Part shown: in pieces, positions 1 through 12,200 of the stretch
How the letters are laid out: every line of letters begins with the position of its first letter
Position numbering within the stretch: position 1 is the stretch's first letter
Assembly (NCBI GenBank): GCA_964058805.1
Contig: CAXKVV010000356.1
Span: 1 to 63,709, forward strand
Direction: 5' to 3'
DNA: 63,709 nt
Origin: Schoenoplectus triqueter
Lineage: Eukaryota; Streptophyta; Magnoliopsida; Poales; Cyperaceae
Program-made: the position numbers and the translations under genes
The notes under the pieces: generated by a model
What the model was told of the DNA's origin: nothing
The model's input: the letters and a program-made list of their open reading frames with translations, nothing else
Database searches by the model: none

Positions 1-145
1 ATTCAATTCAAAAATAAAAATCATCTTCACATCCATATCAGTAAAAAAAAATTCAAATACATATCTATATTGACAATTATTTCCGTATCTGAAAAATATC
101 GGGATACAAATTCGGACAAAGCCCGGTAATATCGTTTGCACTCCT

Positions 146-736
146 TTTTTTTTTGATTGAAAAAAATAAGGGTCTAACCCCTATCTTGTATATTATTAAG
201 TAAAGGAAAAATGTTTTACATATTTATCATATTACAAAATCTGATGCAGGAGAAAAATAAAGTGGACTCAAAAGATATGAGTCCCAATATAAATATAACA
301 GAAAAAAATACAGCAATTTAGAGTAAAAAGAAAAAGAAGATCTAAGCATCGTATGTTGTCAGTGCATAACTCTCCATTGAGATTTTACTCCAATAAGTAG
401 TGCCATGTTTTTTTCTTCGTCAGTGACTATCCGTGAGCAACGTTCTCTCCATAGAATGAACATGGTGATTAGCATTACTCCTATAATTTCCATTTGTGTG
501 TTCTTATTTTATATGGATCCTAAGAAATTAATCTTGTTGCGGGATTGATTGTGCAAATGAAAATTTGATTTTCACCATGTGATAAAGTAATTTGGAGAAA
601 CTGCACTGATTAAATAGATGCTGCACTGTTTCACAATCCTGTCGACACATATAGCATATATTAACCATTGACCATCCTCTTTTACAAAGATTATCAGTAG
701 TTAATATTTTGTCAAAAAGGCAAGCCATCCAAAAAC
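146..736 (-). mobile_element. 5'-truncated L1-type LINE insertion
   Basis: The insert is flanked by a 13-bp direct repeat (CGTTTGCACTCCT at 133-145 and 737-749). Next to the left copy is a run of T on the plus strand (145-154), which is the poly(A) tail of a minus-strand transcript. The segment encodes the end of a LINE reverse transcriptase protein on the minus strand. Poly(A), a variable-length duplication and loss of the 5' part are the hallmarks of target-primed reverse transcription. It lies about 1 kb upstream of the receptor-kinase gene. Confidence 0.8.
528..728 (-). pseudogene. LINE reverse transcriptase C-terminal zinc-binding fragment
   Basis: About 66 residues match the zf-RVT type domain found at the C-terminus of plant LINE reverse transcriptases. 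It shows a spaced pattern of CYMCRQDCETVQHLFNQC with the CxxC...HLFxxC order, preceded by a leader like 'acLFDKILTTDNL'. Only the distal piece of the protein is present, so it cannot be active. It sits inside the 5'-truncated LINE and reads towards the poly(A) end, as expected. Confidence 0.7.
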
Positions 737-749
737 CGTTTGCACTCCT

Positions 750-1762
750 AGTTGCAAGCTATAGTTTATTAATTAGTGTAACAATAAATAAGAACAATTG
801 ATGAATAAAGAATGTTGTTGCACTGTGGCGGATTTAGCCGCTGGAGTCCAGGTTCTCTGGGCACTAGTTATTATTTGTATTTAATTTATTTCTATCAAAG
901 AAAATGCGATTAGCTATTATTTATATCTAATTTATTTCTATCAAAGAAAATGAGATTACTTATTATTTATATCTAATTTATTTCTATCATATAGGATGAA
1001 ATGAAAAATAATATGATTATTTTGAAACTTTAAGTTCAGATATATGTTAAATCTAGCCCTTCGTTTTGAACATCATAGGTCGGTACAATTATAATGAATA
1101 AATAAAATGATGAATAAGTGGGTGAGCAAAAAAAAAAAGAATGAATACTAGATAGAAAACCCATACAAAAATATAACCAATTATACGGAGTTCGGCTTTT
1201 GAAGTCTAGATAAGATCATATGGCAAATTGTTAAGTCCACAATCAACTTGACTTGCCACATACAACATACCTGTGAGTGGCCATTGAAAACTTGCGAGAC
1301 ACCACACCAGAGCAAAATTTCAAAAAATTCAAGTCGTCCAGATTTTAAAGGAAAAATTTATAAAAAGATGCCTTCCGATCACCAACCCGGCTACAGAGAG
1401 GGGAGAGAGTGAGAGCTGAGAAAAGACGTCGGTAATTTTTGCGATTCTTCAAATGACTATGGAAAAAGAAATGAGCTTTCGTGGTTTCATGCGCTTCGAA
1501 TGTGACTGTTCCATCCTCCGTGCCTTGCATCGAGCACAAACCTCAGCCCTTTCTAAGATTCGGCTGTCATTTTAATGATTTTGGACCCAAGAACAACCTT
1601 CACTATTTAGGAGAAAATTCTGATGTAAATTAAATAAATGCCCAAAAATTTATAATTCTTAATTTCTTATTCTATTTATTTTGTTTTATTTTTTCACATT
1701 GTGAACAGTTCTAGAGAGATCATTAATCTTAATTCAACTTTACATTTCTACTTTCGTTGCAG
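750..1762. other. Upstream region of the receptor-kinase gene, no exon found
   Basis: I looked here for a first exon (ATG, hydrophobic signal peptide, phase-1 donor) and found none; the plus-strand ATG frames are short and not hydrophobic. Near 826 a GGCGGATTTAGCC segment resembles the terminus of hAT-type MITEs, but no second terminus or duplication is clear. AT-rich direct repeats (AATTTATTTCTATCAAAGAAAATG) recur at about 880-960. Confidence 0.4.
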
Positions 1763-3296
1763 GTTTCATAAACATAGACTGTGGACTTGCAAGCAACACT
1801 AATTATGGCGATAACTTCACAGGGTTAACTTACGTATCTGATACTCAATATACTGACAGGGGATTAAATGGCATAGTCTCCAGTCAGTACCCGGTAAACA
1901 AAAATTATAAAAATCTTGAGACCCTACGGAGCTTTCCTAACGGTACAAAGAACTGTTACACTGTAACACCAGTAACAAAGGGATCAAAATATCTAGTGAG
2001 AGCAACTTTCTTTTATGGGAATTACGACAGATTAGGAAAGCCGCCAATCTTTGATTTATACTTTGGTGTCAATTTCTGGAGTACGGTTGACATCTCTGAA
2101 TCAAATTATTGGAACTTTTACGAGATAATTGCTATTGCCCCCGCTAATTACATAGATATCTGTCTATTGAACACCGGACATGGGACGCCTTTCATTTCTG
2201 TGCTTGAGCTGAGGCCATTAAATAATTCGCTTTATGAAATAGCAGACTCCACTCGATCATTGAACATTATGTATAGATGGGATATTGGATCCAATGACAC
2301 ATTTGTTTTAAGGTAAGTCAAACATTGATTTTTTTCTTGAAAAAAAATGAAAGCTTATTGGTTCGATTCAGATTAATTTCAATCCACTTGTTTTGTGTTA
2401 TTGGTATCATCAAGACATCCTTTTTTTTTTAGAAAGTACATGAAGTCCTATTAATTTTCATTAACTTAAATAAATATAAAAAATATTAATTTGCACTTTA
2501 AACATCCTAAATATTTTAGTGTAATAAATTATTCATAGACTATTCAATTATGAGTGCAATCCATATTCCTTTAGGCTCTTTTAACAATTTATTCAAAACC
2601 CCAATTTGAAAGGTAACATTGAACTTTCATCACCCAAACTACTAAGGCATTTTAATACACTTCCACTGAAAATTGAAATTTACTGTTACTGATCATCCAA
2701 AAAGATGGCCCATCCATGCATTTGCATTTGTTGTTTGATGATATAATGGTCTTACTTGATATCACATTATGTTCACTTCTATCTTTCATTTTGATATTCG
2801 TTTTTGTGGGGTGGGGCATTGGTTGAGATCAGGTACCCTAAAGATGTCCATGACAGGCTATGGGTTAGTTGGACATCATCTTTGTGGACGGCACTGTCCA
2901 CTGGCTCATCAATAGATGGCTTTAAATTTGAGGTCCCGTCCTTGGTGCTGCAGACAGCTGCTGTTCCTTCTACAGGAAGCTCCATCGACATAAGATGGTC
3001 AACCCCGAATGAGTCAACATGTTTAGTTGTGCTTCATTTTGCAGAGATCCAGCATTTACCAAACAATAGTCTCAGGGAGTTTTATGTTTATTCAAATGGA
3101 GAGGGAGTGTTCAACGACCCTGTCCCACTAAGTGGTTACCTCTACAGAAGTTATGCTTACTACACATGGTCGGGGTTTACAGATTACAATGTGTCACTCA
3201 GGAGTTCTGCAAGAGCTACACACCCACCCATACTCAATGGACTTGAGGTGTACACAATTCTACCAGTAGCATTTTTTCCTACATATGATGGAGATG
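1763..3296 (+). CDS. RLK exons 1-2 (visible): malectin-like ectodomain
   Basis: Two exons (1763-2312 and 2833-3296) encode about 338 residues. The start GFINIDCGL is the typical opening of the malectin-like domain after the signal peptide. Other family marks are [28 protein letters not shown], the paired segment [11 protein letters not shown] at the exon junction, and VVLHFAEIQ. The junction TTA AG|G TAC is in frame. The extracellular domain resembles animal malectin folds that bind sugars; the ligand is unknown. The second exon ends at GATGGAGATG before a GTACCT donor, which reads into the next exon as [11 protein letters not shown], the usual link to the LRRs. No stop codon interrupts the domain. 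Confidence 0.85.
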
Positions 3297-6200
3297 GTAC
3301 CTCTCTCTTATTTGAACTTCCTTCCTTTCCACTAGAGCATGCACTTTCATCAGCTTATTAATAGTGAATATCTGCCTGTTATCCGCAACGAAAGTATTTC
3401 TGAAATGGTTTAATAAGATTGAAAGTGTCTTACTTTTCCACACAGTTACTGCCATTAATACAATCAAGGCAAGCTACAATATCAGCAAAGATTGGAGTGG
3501 TGATCCATGCGTTCCTACAGGCCTTGGATGGACTGGTGTTCATTGTACAATCGATTCGTCAAATATTCCTAGGATAACTGATTTGTGAGTTTCACATATC
3601 GTAAAATAACTAATTGCAAATAAAATTCTTTAAAGTTCTATAAGATTCTTTCTGCATAACAAGTTCATTGCATTGGAAGCATAGTAACTGACAGAAGATA
3701 AGTTGTATGTTTGCAGAAACCTATCAGATAGTGGATTAACCAACATGATGGTATCTGCTTTTGGACAACTGACTCTGCTAAAGAAATTGTAAGTTCTGTT
3801 TAGCTATTAATATTCTACTGTACAAGACATAACTGATGAGTAAATGTATTGTATCATTGTAACTTTTTAATGACACATATTTTTGTAATTTAGGATCAGG
3901 TAGCTTTGGGCAAAATATATTTACTTAATTTAAACTTTTCTTTGGCAAAACTTCTAGGGATTTATCTCACAACAATCTATCAGGAAGCATTCCTAAATCT
4001 CTGGATGAATTGGCATCGCTTACATTATTGTAAGCCAAGTTAAGCACTCCTCTTTTTTCCCTTTTTAAAACTTTAATATAATTTGTCTCACAAATGCTTC
4101 CTTCAAACTGCAGGGACCTGTCAGGAAATAGCAACCTTTCATGTTCACTTCCTTCTCGTCTTCAAAAAAGATTAGATGATGGTCTTCTAATAGTGAAGTC
4201 TGTTTGTTTCCCTTTTCAATAAATTAAATCTTCTTTTATATATATTGATAAATTAAAATATTTTTTCCATTCTTTTCACTTCTTAGAAAAACCATTACTT
4301 TCGACAACATGTTTCTGTTAATTTGGTAGCATAACACACATAACAGGTTTTGTAAGAGGTACGCAAAAACACATCCCATATTTTTGGATGATTACAATGT
4401 ACAAGCCCTATTAGATGACAAATGTTGAGGTTCCCATTCGGTATATATACTAGTGACTCATAATTCATGCCCATTGGTAAAGTTATTGGTTGGTCCATAG
4501 GATGTCCTGTTTTTGGAACCATAAATTATGTTCGAAAGGAGAAATAACGAAATAGAATTGCATTTTAAACCAAGTGATTTGACTAATCATTAATGACAGT
4601 TTCACTGGCACTGCAACTAATGTACAAGACCCCAAGAAATCTTGGACAACAGTAATCATCATAGTTGTGGCTGTAGTTATCGTGTTACTAATTGTTGGAG
4701 GTGCTACACTGTTCTTTTGGTACCTCAAGAAGTATAAAAGTAAATAATTTATCTTTCTTTCTTTTTTGAAAGTTTGACAGCGGCTGCCAAGATGTGCCCA
4801 TAATAATTAATCTTTCAATGGGAGCTTTTCTTTCTTGGATCAAGAAGCTTAGTTTTTGTTGTCACGATGTTGTTATCTAGGCTTTGGGTCATTGACCACG
4901 AACCAAAAAATTGAAAAAACAGGAACAAATATGGAAATACTGTTATTTGCGTTTGAGGATCAAAGAAGTAAATAATTGCTCCTACAGTTCCTAAGTAATT
5001 GTCTTGCCACCTGAAATACATGCAATTTTTAACGCTAGTTTAGTCTTGCCACCAGAAATACCCAGCGTTTAGAAGAGCCATGAGTTCTATGATTTTTTAA
5101 TAATTATACATGTTTATAGCTTTAACAATTTCACATTTGCAGACACTAGTATCAACCAAACTACATCCCCTGAGGCACCCAGAAATTTGAGTACTGAAAT
5201 TAGGTCTAGCGCATTTCATGCCCAAACAGACTGTAGTGAGTCTGGGTCAGACGTAAAGGGATTAAATTTCGACAAAAAGCAATTTACTTTTGAAGAGCTG
5301 AGGATCATCACAGAGGAATTCAGTGATCAAGTTGGCATTGGTGGGTTTGGAAAAGTCTTTAAAGGTCACCTCGAAACTGGAAAGGAAGTTGCAGTAAAAG
5401 TCCGCAATGAGACATCTTCACAAGGGATTAAAGAGTTTTTGAATGAGGTAGAACTTGTACCTTCGACTTATCAGATATAGGTTATCTAGGACAAATCAAC
5501 ATGTTCCATTAATGGGTTTCTTTACTGATACCGGTAGGTACACTGTTACAACAAAATTACATGTGTGGTTCACTGATTCAGTATAATTTGAATCTTTTGA
5601 AATTACCATGTGCACCATTCTGCATGCGTACTGGTCTATATATGGGTTCCCTGTGTTAAGCAATAATAAATATACACTTTTTTTTTCAATATATAAAATA
5701 CCTTCTTAATAGTTGTATAAAATACAGTGTGCCACTTAAAATATATAAATTCAAAATAATAACTTAAATGCCATATTGGTAAGATTTATTGGAGAATTGT
5801 TCCGTAACAATATAAATAAACACACTTAATTTGTTTAGGGGGTCATTGTCAAGATTGTCGAAATAACCCATTGTTAAGTGATTCCTCCCCTATATACTGT
5901 TGAGAGTAGTAAATTTTAAGTCCCGATCCCGAAGGACTAAGAGCTCGGGATCCCGATCACCTCGAGATATCCCATGGCTAACCCGAAGAAGCAGCAGCAC
6001 CAAGGACGAGCACAAGCCAAAGGCAAAGCTCGAGATGGACGAGAGCCTAACAGCTCGAGAACATCAGGGAGCTCGGGATGAAGCCCTTGCCCTAATGAAA
6101 AAAATATGACACTTCTGACACCTGCCGTATGCGTCAGAGACAACTGATGGGAGCAGCAGTGGAAGTGACAAAAGTGTGGCTAGGTAATTAATGTCAATGT

Positions 6201-9200
6201 ATAGCTAGGATAGTTAGGATTAGATTAATTGTATAGGATTGCAGGTGCATTAATGGCACTGAGCACTATAAATAGAGTAGTAGTGTAAAGAGAGATAAGA
6301 GAGAGAAAACATTTTGTAAACACAGTTGAATTATAAAGAAAATAGCTTTCAGAGCACTCTCTTCCTTCTTCCCGATCTAGAAACTTATTTTTTATTCTCA
6401 TTTAATTCAGTTCTTCTTCTGTTCTTGTTTGTCAGAGTGAACACCTTTGTCAGACCTCGGGATAGTATTTCGAGTTCAAAGTGTTCGTGATAGATTTTGA
6501 GATAATTCATTTCGGGATAATTAGACAAAAGGTCAACAAATTAGTATCAGAGCTTATGGCTGGTCTCAGGAATAGTTCACTCAACATGTCGGTGCCCAAG
6601 TTGACGAAGTCGAACTATGACAACTGGAGCATCCAGATCAAAGCCCTGCTAGGGGCGCAGGATGTGTGGGATATAGTCGAGACCGGATATGTTGAACCCG
6701 AGAATGTCGAACTTCTGACCGTGCAATAGCTGAAGCTGTTGAAGGAGAAGAAAGTAGCAGACAAGACGACACTCTACATCCTATATCAAGGAGTAGATGA
6801 AGTCGGGTTCGAGAAGGTTACCGAAGCAACAACTTCTAAGGAGGCGTGGGGAATACTCCAAATAGCCTACAAAGGAGCCGACCGGGTAAAACAGATAAGA
6901 CTCCAAACTCTACGAGGTGAGTTTGAGATGTTGAGGATGAACAACACACAGAGAGTCTCAGACTATATCACCAGAGTACAGAGAGTAACGAATCAACTGA
7001 AGAGAAATGGAGAAAGCCTCTCGGAGGAGAGGGTGGTGGAGAAGATTTTGAGGTCGCTGACCGACACGTTCGAAAACATGGTCTGTGCGATAGAGGAGTC
7101 AAAGGACTTGACAGAGTTAACCATTGATGAACTCACCGGCTCGCTCTTAGCACACGAGCAGAGAAAGAACCTCAAGAAGAAAGAAACTCTCGAGGAGGCC
7201 CTTCAAACTAAGGTGGTTCTCGAAGAGAAAGCATTGTACGTGCAGAAAGCACAACAAGCACGCGGCCGATGAGGTCGTGGACGACGTGGCCGAGGTGAGT
7301 CGAGCCAGTCGGAGCAGTCAAGCCCAACCTCACGAGGACGGGGAAGAAGCCAAGAAGGCAGAAGAAAGATTACTATAATTGCGGTAAGCGCGGGCATTAC
7401 GCTCAAAATTGCTGGGCAGAGAAGAAAGTAGAAGGCAAAGCCAACTACACTGAAGTGATCGAAGCCGAGAAAGTGTTGTTGATGGTACAAACTCCGTCGA
7501 CTTCGGGATGTGATACTGTATGATATCTAGACATAGGAGCAAGCAATCACATGACCGATCACAAGCACTTGTTTGCCAAGATGACCGAGTTAGCCTGGAC
7601 AGTTTTCTTCGGATATGCCTCTAAGGTAGAGGTTGAAGGAAAAGGCAACGTGAAATTTCTCCAGAAGAATAGGAAACTCGGGATGGTAGAAGATGTCTAC
7701 TATATTTCGGAGATAAAAAATAATATTTTGAGTGTGGGCCAGTTAATGAAAAAGAGTTCGAAATCTTCATGAAGAAGAGGACTCTACATTTGAATGATAG
7801 CTGAGGAAGAGCTATCGCTCGAGTAGAAATGGGCGAGAACAGAATGTTCAAGCTGAACTTACAAAGGATCGAGCAGAAATGTCTCATGATTAACAAGGAA
7901 GATGAAGCCTAGTTATGGGACATTAGGTTCGAACATCTGGGGTATAGCGGCCCTAGAGAATTAGTGAAGAAACAGTCAGTGCAAGGACTGCCAAATCTCG
8001 ACTTCGAGAATAAATTCTGCGAAGGGTGCGTGATAGGGAAGCAGACGAGAAGACAATTCGGGAAGTCTAAGTTTTCGATAACTAGACCTCTCGAGTTGGT
8101 CCAAACCGACATCTGTAGTCCGATCACCCCAGGATCATTTAGTGGGAAGGAGTACTTCATCACTTTCATCGACGACTATTCAAGAAAGTGTTGGGTGTAC
8201 TTCTTTGAGAAGAAATCTGAGGCATTCGAGACCTTCAAGAAGTTCAAGATTATGGTTGAGAAAATGATGGGAAAGAAGATTCGGTCTCTGAGATCGGATA
8301 GAGGCGGTGAATACCTGTCCAATCAATTCAAGTCATACTGCGAGAATCACGGGATCCGTAGGTTTTTGACAGCACCTTACACACCACAGCAAAATGGCAT
8401 CGCTGAGAGAAAGAATAGGACAATCCTCGACATGGTGAGATCAATGATCAAAACCAAAAAAATGTCGAAGCTGTGCAGTGTGCGGAGTACATACTGAACC
8501 AATGCCCGCATGCATTTCTCAATAATAGAACCCCCAAGAACTCTGGAGCGGACAAAAGCCCAACGTTGTACATCTCAAGGTATTCGGGAGCATAGCATAC
8601 AGAAAAATCCTGAACCCGAAGAGAACCAAGCTCGAAGACAAAAGCAAGAAGTATGTCTTCATTGGATATAGTGAGAAATTCAAGACATACAAACACTATG
8701 ATCCGATCGAGAAGAAACTCGTGATCAGTAGAGATGTCGAGCTAAATGAAGAAGCTCGCTGGGACTGGAAGAACCAGCAGGAAGAGCTGTCAACTGAGGA
8801 TGTTGAGGTGAGACACCCAGTTCGAGATGATGGAGCCTCGAGCTCGAGAAGCTCAGAGGAGGACTCCAGTTCGGGAAGCTTTGATGAAACTGAGGCTGAA
8901 CCGAGAAACCCAAGATTTCAGGATCTTCGAGATCTCTATGAGACAACCGGTGAGGTGCACTTGGTATGTCTGCTAGTCGATGCCGAGACAATCTCATTCG
9001 AGGAACCAGTTCGAGATCCAAAATGGAAAGCTGCGATGGATGAAGAGATGAAGGCAATCGAGAAGAATGAAACTTGGGAGATGACAGATCTGCCCAAAGG
9101 GCACAAACCAATTGGAGTCAAGTGGGTGTACAGGAAGAAAATTACCCCACAAGGCACAAGGCGAGACTTGTAGTCAAAGGATATCGACAGAAGGCCGGGA

Positions 9201-12200
9201 TCGACTATGACGAGGTGTTTGCCCCAGTAGCACAAATGGAGACAATTCGGCTGCTGATCTCGTAGGCTGCATAGAATGAATGGCCGGTACATCAGATGGA
9301 TGTGAAGCCGGTATTCCTAAATGGTGTGCTCGAAGAGGAGGTGTATGTCAAATAACCTCTCGGGTACATAAAGCTCGGGAAGGAGCACAAGGTGCTCAGA
9401 TTGAAGAAGGTGTTGTACGGGTTAAAACAAGCCTCGAGAGCATAGAACACTAGGATTGATAGCTACTTCAAGGAGAATGGCTTTAAATGGTGTCCCTTCG
9501 AAGCGGACATCTACGTGAAGGCACGTAAAGATGAACTCCTGATTATCGCATTGTATGTGGATGATTTAATCTTCATGGGCAACAACCAAAGACTTATTGA
9601 TGAGTTCAAGCGAGAAATGAAGTTCGAGTTCGAGATGACAGACCTCGGGATGATGAGGTACTTTCTCTGTCTCAAGATCAAGCAGGAGAAGTCAGAAATA
9701 TTTGTATCCCAAGGAGCATACGCCTGAGAAATTCTTCAAAAGTTCGGGATGAGTGATTGCAACCCGGTAGCGACACCGATGGAACTCAATGCTAAGCTCT
9801 CAAAACTCGAAGGAGGAGAATCTATGGATTGGAACACCTACTAGAGTATGATTGGTAGTCTGAGGTTCCTGACTTGCACAAGGCTCGACATAGCATTTGC
9901 CGTGGGGGTCGCAAGCCGATTCATGGAGGACCCGAGATACCCTCATTTGAAAGCAGTAAAGAACATTCTCAGATATGTCAAGGGGACAGAGGATCTCGGG
10001 TTGTTCTACCAAAAGACTAATGTTTTTGAACATGCATGTTATGTGGACAGTGACTGGTGCGGTGACATTGATGATCGCAAGAGCACCTCAGGATATGCAT
10101 TCTACATGGGAGGTACAACCTTCACATAGTTGTCGAAGAAGTCGCCCATCATCACACTATCCACCTGTGAGACCGAGTATGTCGCAGCATCACTCGGTGT
10201 GAGCCATGCAATCTGGCTCAGAAGATTGCTGCAGAAGCTAAAGTGCCCACAACTTGAATCGACCGAGATTCGAGTTGATAACAAGTCGGCTATCGAATTA
10301 GCTAAGAACCCGATACATCATGAAAGGAGCAAGCACATAGATGTGAGGTTCCACTCAATCCGGGAATATATCAAGGATGGGGAGGTTCAAGTTGTTCATG
10401 TGCAAAGCAATGATCAAGCTGCAGATATTTTCACAAAGGCTTTGTCGAAGCCACTATTCGAGAACTGCAAGTAGTTGCTCAGGATGATGAAGGAGCGAGA
10501 CTTGAGTTTAAGAGAGAATGTTGAGAGTAGTAAACTCCAAGTCCCGATCCCGAAGGACCAAGAGCTCGGGATCCCGACCACCTCGAGATACCCCATGGCA
10601 AACCCGAAGAAGCTGCATCACCAAGGACGAGCACAAGTCAAAGGCAAAGGTCGAGAACATCAGGGAGTTCGAGATGAAGCCCTTGCCCGGATGAAGAACA
10701 TGACACTTCTGACATCTGCTCCATATGTCAGAGATAGCTGATGGGGGCAGTAGTGGAAGTGACAGAAGTATGGCTAGGCAATTAATACCAATGTATAGCT
10801 AGGATAGCTAAGATTAGATTAATTGTATAGGATTGCAGACACATTAATGGCACCGAACACTATAAATAGAGTAGTAGTGTAAAGAGAGATAAGAGAGATA
10901 AGAGAAAGAAAACATTTTGTAAACACAGTTGAGTTATAAAGAAAACAGCTTTCAGAATACTCTCTTCCTTCTCCCCGATTTAGAAACTTATTTTTTATTC
11001 TCATTTAATTCAGTTCTTCGTCTATTTTTATTTATCAGAGTGAACACCTGTGTCAGACCTTGAGATAGTATTTCGAGTTCAAAGATTTTAAGATAGATTT
11101 TGAGATAATCTATTTCGAGATAATTAGACAAAAGGTCAACATATACTTGAACCTCACCTTTTAGAAAACAACCCAAGTGCAACCCACACCTCCTGCTTAC
11201 AGTATTTTTATACTATGAAATCCTTTAAGAAACATATTTTTTTTGTTAAAGCAATCAGCATAATCTAGAATTTATCTCAAATTGCAATTTAGGTGGAGAA
11301 GCTGTCAAGGATTCACCACAAGAATTTAGTCACACTAATTGGCTACTGCAAGGACAGTAACCATGTTGCTTTGGTCTATGAGTACATGCAAGAAGGGAAT
11401 CTGCAAGATTTCGTCAGAGGTTGCTTAGTTGCTGTGCGACCCTTTTTCGCGCCTCTCCTCACTCAGGAAAAGAATCTAGTGAGAACGGCGGAAGAAGGAC
11501 ACGGTACCACCTTTGAATGTATATTTATGTATTTATTTTTAGGATTATACATCCAAAGGCTTTTTTTTAGTGATTGTGGGAACTTTATTGTTCCAGTGAG
11601 CGCAAGCCCTCACTGTTAATTACCCTGGGCTATGAACCCTAGGAACCTTCGATGCTAAGAAGAAAGAATTAGAATATAAATAAAATCAATTAAATAGGTC
11701 ATTTTGAGTAACGAGAACTAATCAACAACAATTATCCTTGGTTTTGTTGTTTTAATGAACCTGTGTTGTAGCTCAAACCATAATACGAGACTGGTGAATC
11801 TGGGTGTTCTTATACCTTATAGATTCAATTATCAGAAGATGGTGAATTTGGTCCACTTAATTATCTTACTGATCTTCTAAATCATGAAACTCTATGAGTT
11901 TATAATTTAGGATGTTTAAACCTGAGCGTTTTGGGCTTTGTTAGGTTTGATTTATCGGGAACATGTGAGATTTGGGTCACTTAACTGTCTTACCAATCTT
12001 CCAGATTATGAAACTATGCTAGCTCATAATCCGGGCAATGTAAATCTGAGCGTTTTGGGCTTTATTAGGTTTAATTATCAGAAAAATGGGTGAGATTTGG
12101 ATCACTTAGTCATTTAATTGATCTTCTAAATTGTAAAGTTTGAAGCGCTATGCCAACCTACAACCTAGGTATTTAAAATCTAAGCGTTTTAGGCTTTATT

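Larger units (their letters stand above)
133..749. repeat. 13-bp target-site duplication flanking the LINE
   Basis: CGTTTGCACTCCT occurs at 133-145 and again at 737-749. The two copies bracket the LINE fragment and its poly(A) tail exactly. Confidence 0.8.
5898..11141 (+). mobile_element. Ty1/Copia LTR retrotransposon in an RLK intron
   Basis: The 5.24-kb element runs from TGTTGAGAGTAG to GGTCAACA and is bounded by the 5-bp duplication TATAC (5893-5897 and 11142-11146). Domain order is gag, protease, integrase, reverse transcriptase, RNase H, which defines Copia. It lies in the same orientation as the host gene, so its LTR poly(A) signals could end host transcripts early. LTRs differ by several substitutions and indels and the coding region has many stops, so it is an old, inactive copy. 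Clade not assigned. Confidence 0.93.
5893..11146. repeat. 5-bp target-site duplication of the Copia element (TATAC)
   Basis: TATAC at 5893-5897 and again at 11142-11146. This confirms a single insertion into the RLK intron. Confidence 0.9.

Noticed and set aside
1345..1539. 64-residue minus-strand frame upstream of the kinase gene
   Set aside because: No domain, no splice or promoter context; probably chance.
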